Assembly (NCBI RefSeq): GCF_002252525.1
Contig: NZ_NNRM01000039.1
Coordinates: 266,151-330,150, forward strand
Reading direction: 5' to 3'
DNA: 64,000 nt
From: Brucella pseudogrignonensis
GTDB taxonomy: Bacteria; Pseudomonadota; Alphaproteobacteria; Rhizobiales; Rhizobiaceae
The translations under genes were made by a program, and so were the position numbers. The notes under the pieces are model-generated. The model worked only from the letters and a program-made list of their open reading frames with translations, was not told the origin of the DNA and made no database searches. This document shows positions 44,168-53,119 of this stretch, in pieces (position 1 is the first letter of the stretch; each line of letters opens with the position of its first letter).

Positions 44168-45147
44168 GGATGCTGCTCCGCTTTGCGTGCGGCGTCAGCC
44201 AGACGCGGGACAAACTTCGGAAAACCATAGGGAATAGAGAGAACGCTCAAAGCCGATGTCGACCAGACCGACACCGGATCATCGAGCGCTACGTATGATC
44301 CTCGCTTCACGGCATCAAGCGCCGCAAACAAGGGCTGCGCCTCCGCTGCTGACCGTGCACCCTCCCCGTACCACATGATCAGAATATCAGCGTCAATGCT
44401 CCCAATATTCTCAAGGCTTACTGAGGTGGATGTCTCATCAGGGTCTAAGGTGGCGAGTGCCTCGACGCCTGAAGACACTTTCAAGCCCATTTTTGTCAGT
44501 GCCTGAACACGTGGGTCGGAAGGAAGATAAACAATAATTCCTGAACTGCCGGGGATATAAGAGCCGAACGTAAATGTTTTACCCTGAAGTTCGGGGTGTT
44601 CTTTGCCAAACTCCTCCAAAAGAGCTTCTGTTTTGGTGATCAGAGTTTTGGCTTCTTTGGGCTTGCCCAGAGCCTCACCGATGATTTTAGTTTGCTCTCG
44701 CCAATCTGCCTGCCACGGTCCAGAACGATAGACAACTGTCGGCGCAATTGCTGAAAGCCTCTTGTAAGCAACTGCGTCAATACCGGAATAGATACCAAGA
44801 ATAAGATCGGGATTTAAAGCCGCTATAGCCTCGTAGTTAAGATCACCACTTAGCAAAAGTGGCGTTTCTCCATCCAGCTTCGCTTCATCCCATGGAAACA
44901 TTCCACTCGGAAATGAACCATAGCGGGTCATCGCTATTGGTACTGTTCCCAGAGCGAGTACAACGTCTTCACCGCTCCATCCGAGCGTGATGATGCGCTT
45001 TGGCTCGGATGGGATTTCGGTTTTCCCAAGTGCATGCGAAACCCTCACAATAGCAGTTGCATCCTCGCTCTGGGCTAAAGTCACAGGATGAACAAGCAGC
45101 AGGGTAATGAAAATCCAGCGGATGATCCGAATATAGTGCTTCAGCAT
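44164..45147 (-). CDS. iron-siderophore ABC transporter binding protein
   Basis: A 327-aa periplasmic binding protein of the FecB/FepB type. Start at 45147 (MLKHYIRI) gives a classical signal peptide ending LAQSED; an in-frame ATG at 45192 overlaps the hairpin. It contains RIITLGWSGEDVVLALG and EAIAALNPDLILGIYSGI, both family-typical. It delivers the ferric siderophore from the TonB receptor to the permease pair. Confidence 0.9.
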   Translation of the reverse strand: MLKHYIRIIRWIFITLLLVHPVTLAQSEDATAIVRVSHALGKTEIPSEPKRIITLGWSGEDVVLALGTVPIAMTRYGSFPSGMFPWDEAKLDGETPLLLSGDLNYEAIAALNPDLILGIYSGIDAVAYKRLSAIAPTVVYRSGPWQADWREQTKIIGEALGKPKEAKTLITKTEALLEEFGKEHPELQGKTFTFGSYIPGSSGIIVYLPSDPRVQALTKMGLKVSSGVEALATLDPDETSTSVSLENIGSIDADILIMWYGEGARSAAEAQPLFAALDAVKRGSYVALDDPVSVWSTSALSVLSIPYGFPKFVPRLADAARKAEQHP

Positions 45148-45181
45148 AGTTATGCCTCTAATCCAAAGTAAAAAGCCTTTG

Positions 45182-45199
45182 GGAGCGCTCACGCGCTCC
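45182..45199 (-). terminator. hairpin between the TonB receptor and binding-protein genes
   Basis: GGAGCGC (45182-45188) / GCGCTCC (45193-45199), 7 bp with a 4-nt loop, just 9 bp past the receptor stop. The minus strand continues with a second small hairpin that contains a TTTTT stretch. It is probably a partial terminator giving more receptor than transporter mRNA, a usual arrangement. Confidence 0.6.
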
Positions 45200-45207
45200 G
45201 GAAAACT

Positions 45208-47655
45208 CTAGAATTTATAAGTGCCCGTTACAGTGAAGCTTCGTGGCGCTCCGATCAGATTAGCGTTGTCCGTATAGCCGACACCTTTGTAATAATATTT
45301 ATCAAACACATTATAGACATTGAGTCTGAAGTCCGTGTTTTCGGTCGGGCTGTAAGCAACCATCAAATCCAGAAGGCCAAATGCATCCTGCTTTGCGTTA
45401 ACGTAACCGTTCACGTTGCCTTCGATTGCGCTCTGAAAGCGACCAGACGCCCCCACTCGCCAACCGTTTAAATCTCCAGGAAGCGTGTATACGGTTGATA
45501 GTGTAAGCAGATGCTGAGGCTTATCTCGCCCATATCGGTCGCCCGCTTTACCGCCTGTCGAATTTTCAAGATACTTTGCATTGATGTAGGTGTATCCCGC
45601 GAAAACGCGCCAGTCTTCAGTGATCAGACCCGATACTTCGGCCTCAAATCCACGGCTGCGAACCTTACCCGCCGCTGAATAACACTCAATACCTCCGTCA
45701 CAGGGAGGCAGTTGATCCGGTAGATTTTTCTGGTCGATCTGAAACGCTGCAAGACTTGCATTAAGCCTGCCACCAAGAAACTCACCTTTGATACCGGCTT
45801 CATAATTCGTGCCGGTCACCGGATTAAGCAATGCGCCATTACTCCCGGTATAATTCTGCGGTTTAAAGATAGAGGTTACACTGCCGTAAACAGTGAAAAC
45901 GTCGTTGAGATCATAAGTGGCCGCGACGTAGGGTGTAAACTCATGCTCAGCATCGAACGCGGTAGCTTCAGTATAAGTACCACTACGGAAGAATGTATTC
46001 GTTTCATACCAGCTCAGACGACCGCCAACGAACACATTAAGAGGATCAGTCACGTTAAGCTTGGCTGTTCCATAAAGACCGTAATTAATTTCTTTAGACT
46101 GCCGCTCCCACATGTAGTTGAACTCAGGCATGGGAACGTCAACGGACTGCTGCCAATTGAAGGGATCGAATTGATATGGAAACTCTGAAGGCCAGCCACC
46201 GGGGCCATCATCGTTGATATTACGTCTGTAGTTTCCGCCAATGGAAAGTTCATGGGTACGTCCGAGCAGGTCAAATTTACCCTGAGCATTCACATCAAAA
46301 GCGGTCTGCTTATGATGATAATCGTACTTGCCAATATTATATTGCAACTCATCGCTTGCGGGATCCAAACGATACAGTGAAGCGCCTAGCATATCCATCT
46401 TAGCGTCAAGATAGCTGCCTTTGACCTTAATCACCCAATCATTATCAAGTTCATGCTTAATCTCACCAAAGACATTGGTGTTTGCCTTATTCCAGTATGT
46501 CCATGACGGACTCGAGCGCACAGAACGATCGAAATCGTAAAAGCTGCCATCGGGACGAGTTGGCAATCCGTTCCAGTCCGCTCCGGGGCTTTTCTCGCGA
46601 TTATAATATCCGCCCAATGTCAGCATCGTATCTTCGGTCAGATCTGCTTCAAGAATCCCGTAATATAACTGACGCTGTCGTTCATAATCCTGCGTGAAAG
46701 TATCCGAATCCTGGAGCGATGTAACCATGCGCCCGCGCAACGTACCTGCAGCATTTAAGGAGCCGCCAGCATCAAGCGTTCCCATGTAATTATTCCAGCT
46801 GCCTGCCGTTCCAGTTACGATGATCTGGCGTTCAGCCGTTGGGCGTTTCCGCACCAGATTAATGGACGCTGATGGATTTCCGGCACCTTCGAGCAAGCCG
46901 GCAGCCCCTCTTACGACTTCAACCCGATCATACATTGCAAGGGTCGATGAGCCGACAACATCTGAATCCTGACTGATGGTTAGGCCATCGACCATAATAT
47001 TGTCGACCTGAAATCCCCGTGCGAAATAATTGCTTCGCTCGCCACCCGTTGCACCAACCGTAATGCCTGTCGTATTCGCTAAGGCATCTTCAACTGTGAC
47101 CATCCCCGCGTCTCGCATCCGCGCATTTGTCACAACGCTAACAGATTGAGGAGTTTCGCGAATTGAAAGGTTTAATCCCGTTGCAGTGGACATTTCACCA
47201 GTCGTGTAAGAGCCGGAACCTTCCGTAACTGATCCCTGACCCACAACCGTAATCGTATTAAGCACAGTTGTGCCATCCGGTGCGGCCACAACACCTGATG
47301 ATGCCGAGGATGGATCCGCAATTGTAACTGTAGTTGGATTTGTAAATCGCCAATTCAAGCCAGTCCCGACCAAAGCTGTGCCGATTGCCTGAGAAGTAGA
47401 CATCGATCCTCTGACCGCTTTGGCGACCTTAGATGCAGAGGCCGTCTCAACGAACACCACAGCGACACCAGAAAGGCGACCGATATCGTTCAATGTCTGA
47501 CGAACCGATTTCGACGGAATATTGAAATCATGAATTTTCTCGGCGGGTGCCTGAGCATATGCTGCCGTAAGCAACAGGGACGCACTTGTCGTCACTGATA
47601 ATATTGTCGTCGCAAGCAGCAACGCAAATCTGCGTGTCCCAGCACTGGAATTCAT
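45208..47655 (-). CDS. TonB-dependent siderophore receptor with signalling domain
   Basis: An 815-aa outer-membrane receptor. Signal peptide ends AYAQA; the N-terminal STN signalling domain (residues ~45-95, FNIPSKSVRQTLNDIGRLSGV) contacts FecR. The plug has DALANTTGITVGATGGERSNYFARGF, followed by a 22-stranded barrel ending with RSFTVTGTYKF. The STN domain with fecI and fecR upstream indicates surface signalling: ligand binding activates the sigma factor. Ferrichrome, ferrioxamine or hydroxamate-type receptors look similar; the ligand is not determined. Confidence 0.94.
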   Translation of the reverse strand: MNSSAGTRRFALLLATTILSVTTSASLLLTAAYAQAPAEKIHDFNIPSKSVRQTLNDIGRLSGVAVVFVETASASKVAKAVRGSMSTSQAIGTALVGTGLNWRFTNPTTVTIADPSSASSGVVAAPDGTTVLNTITVVGQGSVTEGSGSYTTGEMSTATGLNLSIRETPQSVSVVTNARMRDAGMVTVEDALANTTGITVGATGGERSNYFARGFQVDNIMVDGLTISQDSDVVGSSTLAMYDRVEVVRGAAGLLEGAGNPSASINLVRKRPTAERQIIVTGTAGSWNNYMGTLDAGGSLNAAGTLRGRMVTSLQDSDTFTQDYERQRQLYYGILEADLTEDTMLTLGGYYNREKSPGADWNGLPTRPDGSFYDFDRSVRSSPSWTYWNKANTNVFGEIKHELDNDWVIKVKGSYLDAKMDMLGASLYRLDPASDELQYNIGKYDYHHKQTAFDVNAQGKFDLLGRTHELSIGGNYRRNINDDGPGGWPSEFPYQFDPFNWQQSVDVPMPEFNYMWERQSKEINYGLYGTAKLNVTDPLNVFVGGRLSWYETNTFFRSGTYTEATAFDAEHEFTPYVAATYDLNDVFTVYGSVTSIFKPQNYTGSNGALLNPVTGTNYEAGIKGEFLGGRLNASLAAFQIDQKNLPDQLPPCDGGIECYSAAGKVRSRGFEAEVSGLITEDWRVFAGYTYINAKYLENSTGGKAGDRYGRDKPQHLLTLSTVYTLPGDLNGWRVGASGRFQSAIEGNVNGYVNAKQDAFGLLDLMVAYSPTENTDFRLNVYNVFDKYYYKGVGYTDNANLIGAPRSFTVTGTYKF

Positions 47656-47789
47656 GATTAATTCTTTCCCGTATCCATAATGGTGCGGACGCGAGAATAC
47701 CGCGCCCCTCTCATTGGACTTAACGCTCGGGAAGACAATGCACCCTCATAAAAAGGTGAATTATTTTATCCTGTTTATGAAAACGGCCT

Positions 47790-48803
47790 TCATGGCCTGA
47801 TCACAACAAGGCGCTCGCTTAGCTTATTCATCTTGAATCCGACAGAACTCTGCAATGAAGACAGCGCCGCATTGGTATCATTGAGCGAAAAACTGCCACT
47901 TATCCGGCGCGCGCCCAAAGCGGACCCGACGATAATAATCCGGCCATCGCGATAGCGTTCGATCCGTTGTAAAACATCCTGCAAGCTTGCATTGTTAAAT
48001 ACAAAGCGTCCGTCATGCCATGCCAAGGCATCATCCAATTCAATATCGTGCGGCGTGGAAAGACCGTCATTGCTATACGCCACGGCTTCGCCCGGCTTCA
48101 GCACGACCTGATCTGAAGAATTGCCAAGCTCGACGCGCAAACTGCCATGCTCAAGCGTGACTTCAACGCCCTCGTTATCCAGAGCAACATCAAAAGCCGT
48201 ACCCAGAACACGTGAGCTTCCATTGGCGGCCTCTACGATGAAAGGCACACTCGATGGTTTAACCTCAAAAAATGCTGTGCCGCGCAGGAGTTTTACCTGA
48301 CGAAAATCGTCATTCAAGCGAACGTCAATTGCAGTATCAGCATCAAGCAAAACCGACGAACCGTCATCAAGTAAAATCTGACGCGTTTCGCCTCGTGCAG
48401 ACACATAGTCTGCGCTCATATCCTGCCAGAAATTCGGTTTCTCAAGCCATATCCAGCCGCTTCCCAGCAAAAAGATCATTGCCAGTGTGCCTGCACCCGC
48501 CTTGCTGCCAGTCTTTTTGCGCTTACGTAATTCTCTGATACGGCTGAGATGACCAGAAAGAGATGACGCCTCTTCACGCGCTATTTCTGTTCCGGGCGCA
48601 ACACTTGATGACCAAAGAGCACTGATCGACCGATAGGCATCTTCATTACCGATATTTAGCCGCTGCCACGCACGAAAATTCTGCTTATCTTCACGCGACG
48701 GCTTTCCGTTCATACGCGTAAACCAAGCTATAGCCTCCTTTTCGGCCTTAGCGCGATCAGAAATTTCAACGTTATGCTCTTCCATTTGCACCGAGTATAT
48801 CAA
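47790..48803 (-). CDS. FecR-family transmembrane sigma regulator
   Basis: A 337-aa inner-membrane regulator. A cytoplasmic N-terminal domain (EAIAWFTRMNGKPSREDKQNFRAW) binds the sigma factor, a single membrane helix lies near residues 98-116, and the periplasmic FecR domain has the signature RGETRQILLDDGSSVLLDADTAID. The periplasmic C-terminus would sense the receptor STN domain. The start is uncertain; MEEHNVEI at 48785 is an alternative. Confidence 0.9.
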   Translation of the reverse strand: MIYSVQMEEHNVEISDRAKAEKEAIAWFTRMNGKPSREDKQNFRAWQRLNIGNEDAYRSISALWSSSVAPGTEIAREEASSLSGHLSRIRELRKRKKTGSKAGAGTLAMIFLLGSGWIWLEKPNFWQDMSADYVSARGETRQILLDDGSSVLLDADTAIDVRLNDDFRQVKLLRGTAFFEVKPSSVPFIVEAANGSSRVLGTAFDVALDNEGVEVTLEHGSLRVELGNSSDQVVLKPGEAVAYSNDGLSTPHDIELDDALAWHDGRFVFNNASLQDVLQRIERYRDGRIIIVGSALGARRISGSFSLNDTNAALSSLQSSVGFKMNKLSERLVVIRP

Positions 48804-48878
48804 AAATTTACAGCAGCAGCGCCTCGCTTGCCGTCTCGTTAATATAACGATTATTCTGCAACCTACCCCTCAGTCTTT

Positions 48879-49382
48879 TTACTCAGCGGCGTTTTTACAG
48901 GAAAGAATGGCTTTTGCCATATCTCGTTCTACCGTGCTGTATGAAATATCGAGCGCTTCAGCAATTTCATCATAAGAGCAGCCGTGAATGCGGTTAAGAA
49001 GGAAAATATGCCTAGCGCGCTCGGGAAGCGAGCGGATTGCCTCATCGATCCTGCGAACATCGTTGATCGCAATGACAATCTGCTCAGGAGTTGGGACAGG
49101 GACAGCATATTGCTCTTCCGTCAACATTTCTGGCAGTTTTTTATGTCGGTTTTCAACTCGTATCAAGTCGATGACCGCATTACGAACACAGCGCCTAAGA
49201 TATGCAGGCGTCAGAATAATATGCTCTCTGGTCTTTCCCCAAAGTCGAACAAACACATCCTGAACAACATCAGACGCATTCGGCGCACCTATTTTTCGAA
49301 CGACCATACGTTCAAGACGCTGCCGCTCAGCCCTGTAAAGAGCATCTATCTCGTCAGACTTTGCGTCCATTCGAAGCCACAA
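48879..49382 (-). CDS. FecI-type ECF sigma factor
   Basis: A 167-aa sigma factor. Region 2 contains NASDVVQDVFVRLWGK and region 4 contains RHIFLLNRIHGCSYDEIAEALDISYSTVERDM. First gene of the siderophore operon, directing transcription of the receptor gene after signal transfer via FecR. The start could be MDAKSDEI at 49370. It lies 76 bp ahead of fecR. Confidence 0.92.
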   Translation of the reverse strand: MWLRMDAKSDEIDALYRAERQRLERMVVRKIGAPNASDVVQDVFVRLWGKTREHIILTPAYLRRCVRNAVIDLIRVENRHKKLPEMLTEEQYAVPVPTPEQIVIAINDVRRIDEAIRSLPERARHIFLLNRIHGCSYDEIAEALDISYSTVERDMAKAILSCKNAAE

Positions 49383-49878
49383 TCAGTTATGGGCAACACT
49401 GCCATCAAGCTATATCTTTGCTCATACAAAACATGACTGAAATATACAAGAATAGAATATAAGTGGATTGCGGAAACCGGTTGCAATTTACAAACTTCCA
49501 GGCCGAGATGGCCGGTTATTAATTGCTTGGAAGTATTGCTCGTGCAAATATGGAATTTAGCACCCAGAAATCATTATTGCTTTGATTGCCAGTCAGATAC
49601 CTTGGGCTGCGTCTCTCCCCGATGTTGTAAGTGGACTATTGCATGTAAAAAACGTCCTGCATGCTGAAACGGATCGAACAGTTTCGATAGGTTTCAGCTT
49701 CGCTAAGCAAGATACTGCAAGCCGCCAGACGCACCTATGGAATAGCTGCTCTCGCCCAGTTGCGCTAGTCCGATGAGCCGATTGCCCTTGTTAGGGAATC
49801 TGCGAGATCAATTGGATCAATTTCCTAGCGCCGAGTCGGTCGCGTGTATTTTTCTTGGGATAGGAGAGGTGATTGGTA
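49383..49878. other. intergenic, promoter of fecI and repeat-like segment
   Basis: 496 bp. AT-rich near fecI. A segment near 49583 (ATTGCCAGTCAGATACC) resembles the start of the repeat family in the findings. No gene recognised. I looked for Fur/RirA/Irr-type boxes and saw none that I would defend. Confidence 0.4.
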
Positions 49879-50568
49879 TCAAAATGCCGGCACAGGAGCA
49901 TCAAGGCGTTCTGTCGTGTTCGCATTCTGCGGCCAACGAACAAGCGCAGCTCGACCAGCCTCGGTCAGTTCATAAATCCCACGATCAAGCCTGGCGAACC
50001 AACCATACACGTTCGACTGTAGAATTTTGGCTGCCTCGGGGACAGTCGTCTTTAGGTGCCGCAGCCGTTGCGGACCGGCCTCCAACGCCGAGGCACAACC
50101 TAACGCTTGTTGACGGTACGCTGTCATCATCGGCATTCTCGTGCTGCCGCCGACGACCGGATCGCCCTTTCGTTTCCGGTGTTCACTGACAAGCCGAGAC
50201 CTTCTCTTCGTGTTAGTTCGCGGCATTGGGGAGACGGCGCTGACGAGAACTGAAACTTCACCGCTTTCCCACACTCCCAACATGCCGATGCCGAGCCGGC
50301 GGCAAAGGTCACGGTAACGCTTGTCATTTTCTCTCCCCTTTCGGCGAGACATCCGCGCGGCGATCCACACCTCATCAGAGACCGCGGCCCTATCGACAGC
50401 TTGCAGGATCAGTTCTAGATTGAACGCGAGCTTCAACTCACATACGACCACGACTGGTGGAGCGTCATCGCTCAAACCGACGAGATCACAACCACTAATC
50501 TCACCCTTGACGATTAGGCCCGCCTTCTCGAGGAAGGATTTCACGGGAAGGTAGAGCGCAGTTTCCAT
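49879..50568 (-). CDS. DUF2161 family PD-(D/E)XK-like protein
   Basis: A 229-aa protein. The N-terminal half has a nuclease-like fold pattern: ETALYLPVKSFLEKAG, an acidic residue in GCDLVGLSD and the ExK pair in VVCELKLAFN, matching the DUF2161/PD-(D/E)XK core. The C-terminal half (residues ~150-229) looks like a winged helix (EAAKILQSNVYGWFARLDRGIYELTEAGR). Function unknown; proposed nucleases or phosphodiesterases. Its neighbours are TA systems and repeats. Confidence 0.75.
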   Translation of the reverse strand: METALYLPVKSFLEKAGLIVKGEISGCDLVGLSDDAPPVVVVCELKLAFNLELILQAVDRAAVSDEVWIAARMSRRKGRENDKRYRDLCRRLGIGMLGVWESGEVSVLVSAVSPMPRTNTKRRSRLVSEHRKRKGDPVVGGSTRMPMMTAYRQQALGCASALEAGPQRLRHLKTTVPEAAKILQSNVYGWFARLDRGIYELTEAGRAALVRWPQNANTTERLDAPVPAF

Positions 50569-51006
50569 GTCTGAGAATTAAACGGTTCGGCGTTGCGTAG
50601 CAAGCCCGGAGAGCAACAGAACGTTCGTATCCAACCGGCCTGACATCGAAACCTCAACATTGAGCCTAAATAATTAGTTCGGATACCAGTAATCTTATCT
50701 AACCTATCATCGGACTGGAGGTTGGCTGCTCCCAAAGTGGTCGGAAGCGCTCATCATTTACTTTCATACTAACACCATCGAGTCCGTCCAATTGAGCTCC
50801 CAGTTGTCGGGCCGAAACTCCAAGCAAAGCTCACCTGATAGACGTTGTTGATGTCCGGACAGGCGCCCGCCGTCCGCGTGTAAGCAGGGCAGATTTGTCG
50901 GCATTTCGATGTTTCTGATACCAAGTCAAGAACCGGATCGCTCCATTCCCAGCAAACGCGCTCGGCTCTCTTTCAAAATAACCGACCAAGAACGATGATC
51001 ACGACT
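50569..51006. other. intergenic, nothing recognised
   Basis: 438 bp between the DUF2161 gene and the ParE-type toxin gene. No frame of note. Partly similar in base composition to repeat-rich intergenic DNA. Confidence 0.35.
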
Positions 51007-51315
51007 TCAATGTTCAGATAAGGCTTCCTGCCAATTTTGGCCGCCATAAAAGAAGCCCAACACAACAACTTCTTGATCAGTGACATTGAAGGCGATCGTG
51101 ACTCTACGTTCAAAGCCAACGGTTCTCAGTCCTTCGCGTATATCGTTACGCAAGGTGCCTCGTTCAGAAGCGTATTCGAAGCCGCGAATATAATTTTCAA
51201 GCCTATCGATGTATCCGAGCGCTGTCTGAGGCGAAGCTCTTTCGGCTATCCAGTCATAAAGAGCCAGAAGATCTGCCTCCGCTTCCGGTGATAAGATAAC
51301 CCTCCTGCCGATCAC
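51007..51315 (-). CDS. ParE/RelE-family toxin
   Basis: A 102-aa RelE/ParE-superfamily protein (VILSPEAEADLLALYDWIAERASP, then YERRVTIAFN-type strands and VVVLGFFYGGQ). ParE proteins poison gyrase; RelE proteins cleave mRNA. The lack of obvious RelE catalytic basic residues favours ParE. It overlaps the antitoxin gene by 4 nt. Confidence 0.88.
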   Translation of the reverse strand: MIGRRVILSPEAEADLLALYDWIAERASPQTALGYIDRLENYIRGFEYASERGTLRNDIREGLRTVGFERRVTIAFNVTDQEVVVLGFFYGGQNWQEALSEH

Positions 51316-51593
51316 TTTCGAACTTTCATGCGTTCAGCATGTCGAGTGCGAACTGACGCAAAAGCAGAATCGACACTTACCGCCCGTGAAGGGTCGGATT
51401 TCATTCCGTCATACGATGCAGCAATTTCATTATGTAGCCAGCGCTCAATCACTTCATCCCGCTCTCTTAATGCACGGATGCCAGCACGAACAACCTCACT
51501 AACTGAGGCGTAATCCCCACTTCTGACTTTGGATTCGATGAAGGCTGCTTGCTCACTAGGCAGGCTAATCGTACGTTTTTCGTTATTGGCCAT
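51312..51593 (-). CDS. ParD-type antitoxin
   Basis: A 93-aa ribbon-helix-helix antitoxin (RTISLPSEQAAFIESKVRSGDYASVSEVVRAGIRALRERDE). The start at MANNEK (51593) matches family starts; an ATG at 51623 is possible but abuts the operator palindrome. The C-terminal tail would wrap the ParE partner. Confidence 0.88.
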   Translation of the reverse strand: MANNEKRTISLPSEQAAFIESKVRSGDYASVSEVVRAGIRALRERDEVIERWLHNEIAASYDGMKSDPSRAVSVDSAFASVRTRHAERMKVRK

Positions 51594-51624
51594 TCTACTT
51601 TTCTTTTCGATGACATCAAGCATG

Positions 51625-51641
51625 GTATGAATAATTCATAC
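51625..51641. promoter_or_regulatory. palindromic operator of the parDE-type locus
   Basis: GTATGAA (51625-51631), TAA, TTCATAC (51635-51641): a perfect 7-bp inverted repeat about 30 bp upstream of the antitoxin start. ParD-type RHH proteins repress by binding such palindromes. Sequence fact clear, binding inferred. Confidence 0.6.
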
Positions 51642-51880
51642 AATTAATTGAGCTTCATGAAAAGGGCATATCTATTAAATGCAGAAAGCCAAAAATGGCA
51701 ATTTCGAACATATGCTACCCCAAACAGCTATTCTAGAGGTCGGAACATCCAGACGCCGCACATTTCCAGATTACCAGTCAAGATTCTTGATGATTGCCCC
51801 TCCTCAACGGCAATATCGCCCGTCTATCTTGGAGAGAAGCGGATTGGTGCCCCGTTGATCCCATAAATAAAGTTTGAAGC

Positions 51881-52174
51881 TTAGCTGGTAGGAATCATGT
51901 CTGGCCATTCCCGTGCGCCATGAAGTACGCGGAGGATACGAACAGCCGATTGTGTTACAGCATAAGCCGCGACGTATGGGGTGCCGTTTATCACCAGCTC
52001 CCGCGTCCCGGCAATTCTGCCAACCCGACCACTCGCAGGAAAATCAACTAGGCGACGAGCAGCCGCGACTATTCGTTCGTCGACCATGATTGCAGATGAG
52101 GGATTCTCCGCCTCAATGAAAGTGAAGATGGCGTCTCGATCTGATAACGCAAATGCAGACCAGTTGAGCTTCAC
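51881..52174 (-). CDS. RelE/ParE-family toxin (second locus)
   Basis: A 97-aa toxin (NWSAFALSDRDAIFTFIEAENPSSAIMVDERI; the C-terminal VRILRVLHGAREWP strand-helix is typical of RelE/ParE). Overlaps its antitoxin by 4 nt. Different from the toxin at 51007, so two independent loci lie side by side. Confidence 0.88.
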   Translation of the reverse strand: MKLNWSAFALSDRDAIFTFIEAENPSSAIMVDERIVAAARRLVDFPASGRVGRIAGTRELVINGTPYVAAYAVTQSAVRILRVLHGAREWPDMIPTS

Positions 52175-52479
52175 GACTTGAGCGCCGCTGCTTTAAGGCG
52201 CGCTGCCGCCCGTCGTCTTTCGAAATGAGCTGTGACTTCATCATCCGGCACGTCGGGTCGCGTGTCGTGAAGCGCTTCAAGAACCTTGCTGCGAAACCAA
52301 GCATCGTGCGCTTCGCTGCCTGATATAAGTTCTAGCGGTAGTGCCCCCTCGTTCGCCGTCCGTGTGAGTAAGATACGAACTACGTCCGACACCGTAAGAC
52401 CCATACTTTCCAGAACCGCAGAGGCACGATCTCTAACTTCTGCATCAATGCGAGTTTGAACGAGTGCGTTAGAAGCCAT
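52171..52479 (-). CDS. RelB/DinJ-type antitoxin
   Basis: A 102-aa antitoxin with the DinJ-like segment VQTRIDAEVRDRASAVLESMGLTVSDVVRILLTRTANEGALPLEL. The start at 52479 follows GGAG at good spacing; an earlier frame to 52554 lacks a site. It is basic at its C-terminus. Confidence 0.88.
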   Translation of the reverse strand: MASNALVQTRIDAEVRDRASAVLESMGLTVSDVVRILLTRTANEGALPLELISGSEAHDAWFRSKVLEALHDTRPDVPDDEVTAHFERRRAAARLKAAALKS

Positions 52480-52504
52480 AAGTTTCTCCAACTTAAAGCT
52501 TAGT

Positions 52505-52524
52505 TGTAATGCATATGAATTACA
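52505..52524. promoter_or_regulatory. palindromic operator of the relBE-type locus
   Basis: TGTAAT-G-CATATG-A-ATTACA (52505-52524) is symmetrical except for the two bases flanking the CATATG centre. It is located 26 bp upstream of the antitoxin start, where RelB/DinJ-type repressors bind. Confidence 0.55.
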
Positions 52525-52724
52525 CAGTCTATAGAAAATTTCTGTGTTCGCCAAGTCACTTCATTTTCCGCCTTGGAGCGATACGATCCACTCGTCCCAA
52601 TCATTGGCCGACGTACCGATTTCCAGTCAAGAATATTGGCGCCAACCCTTTCCAACTGGAATAGTCCCCTAATTGGCCGGACAGTTTCTGCCACTTAAAT
52701 AAGTGATAGGACACTGTTCACATT

Positions 52725-53010
52725 ATGACTGGTAATAGCATTAAGATGGAAATTCTTTCCGGCCCTGAGCGGCGTCGACGCTGGAGTACAGCGGAGAAGC
52801 TTGCGATTGTCCACGAAACCTACGAGACGGACGCGACGGTCAGTCTGGTCGCCGGTCGCCATGGCATTGCGCCTAACCAGCTGTTCGCGTGGCGCAAACT
52901 TGCCTCACAGGGTGCATTGGTTGCAACGGCAACCGAAGAGTAGGTTGTCCCTGCCTCGGAATACCGGGCGTTTCAGGCTCAGGTGAAGGAGTTACAGCGG
53001 CCTATGCCCA
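52725..53010 (+). pseudogene. IS3/IS66-type orfA remnant
   Basis: A 72-codon frame encodes an HTH protein (GPERRRRWSTAEKLAIVHETYE, then VSLVAGRHGIAPNQLFAWRKL). An in-frame TAG at 52941 interrupts the expected continuation VVPASEYRAFQAQVKELQR, which is readable past the stop. After ~53005 unrelated sequence begins. No orfB. Nonsense mutation plus truncation make it dead. Confidence 0.8.
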
Positions 53011-53119
53011 AGCCGAATGGCTCGGTGTGTCAATACTCGGAGCGGGATTTAGCTTCGTTGCCTTACTGGTATGGGGAACCACGCTTCACTTAGCGATCAA
53101 GGCGATAAAGTCAGAATGA
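53006..53119 (+). pseudogene. C-terminal fragment of a membrane protein
   Basis: Directly after the orfA junction a frame ends in one hydrophobic helix and a basic tail (SILGAGFSFVALLVWGTTLHL, IKAIKSE) and a stop at 53119. It reads like the last helix of a membrane protein whose upstream part was removed by the IS. Family not recognised. Confidence 0.45.
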
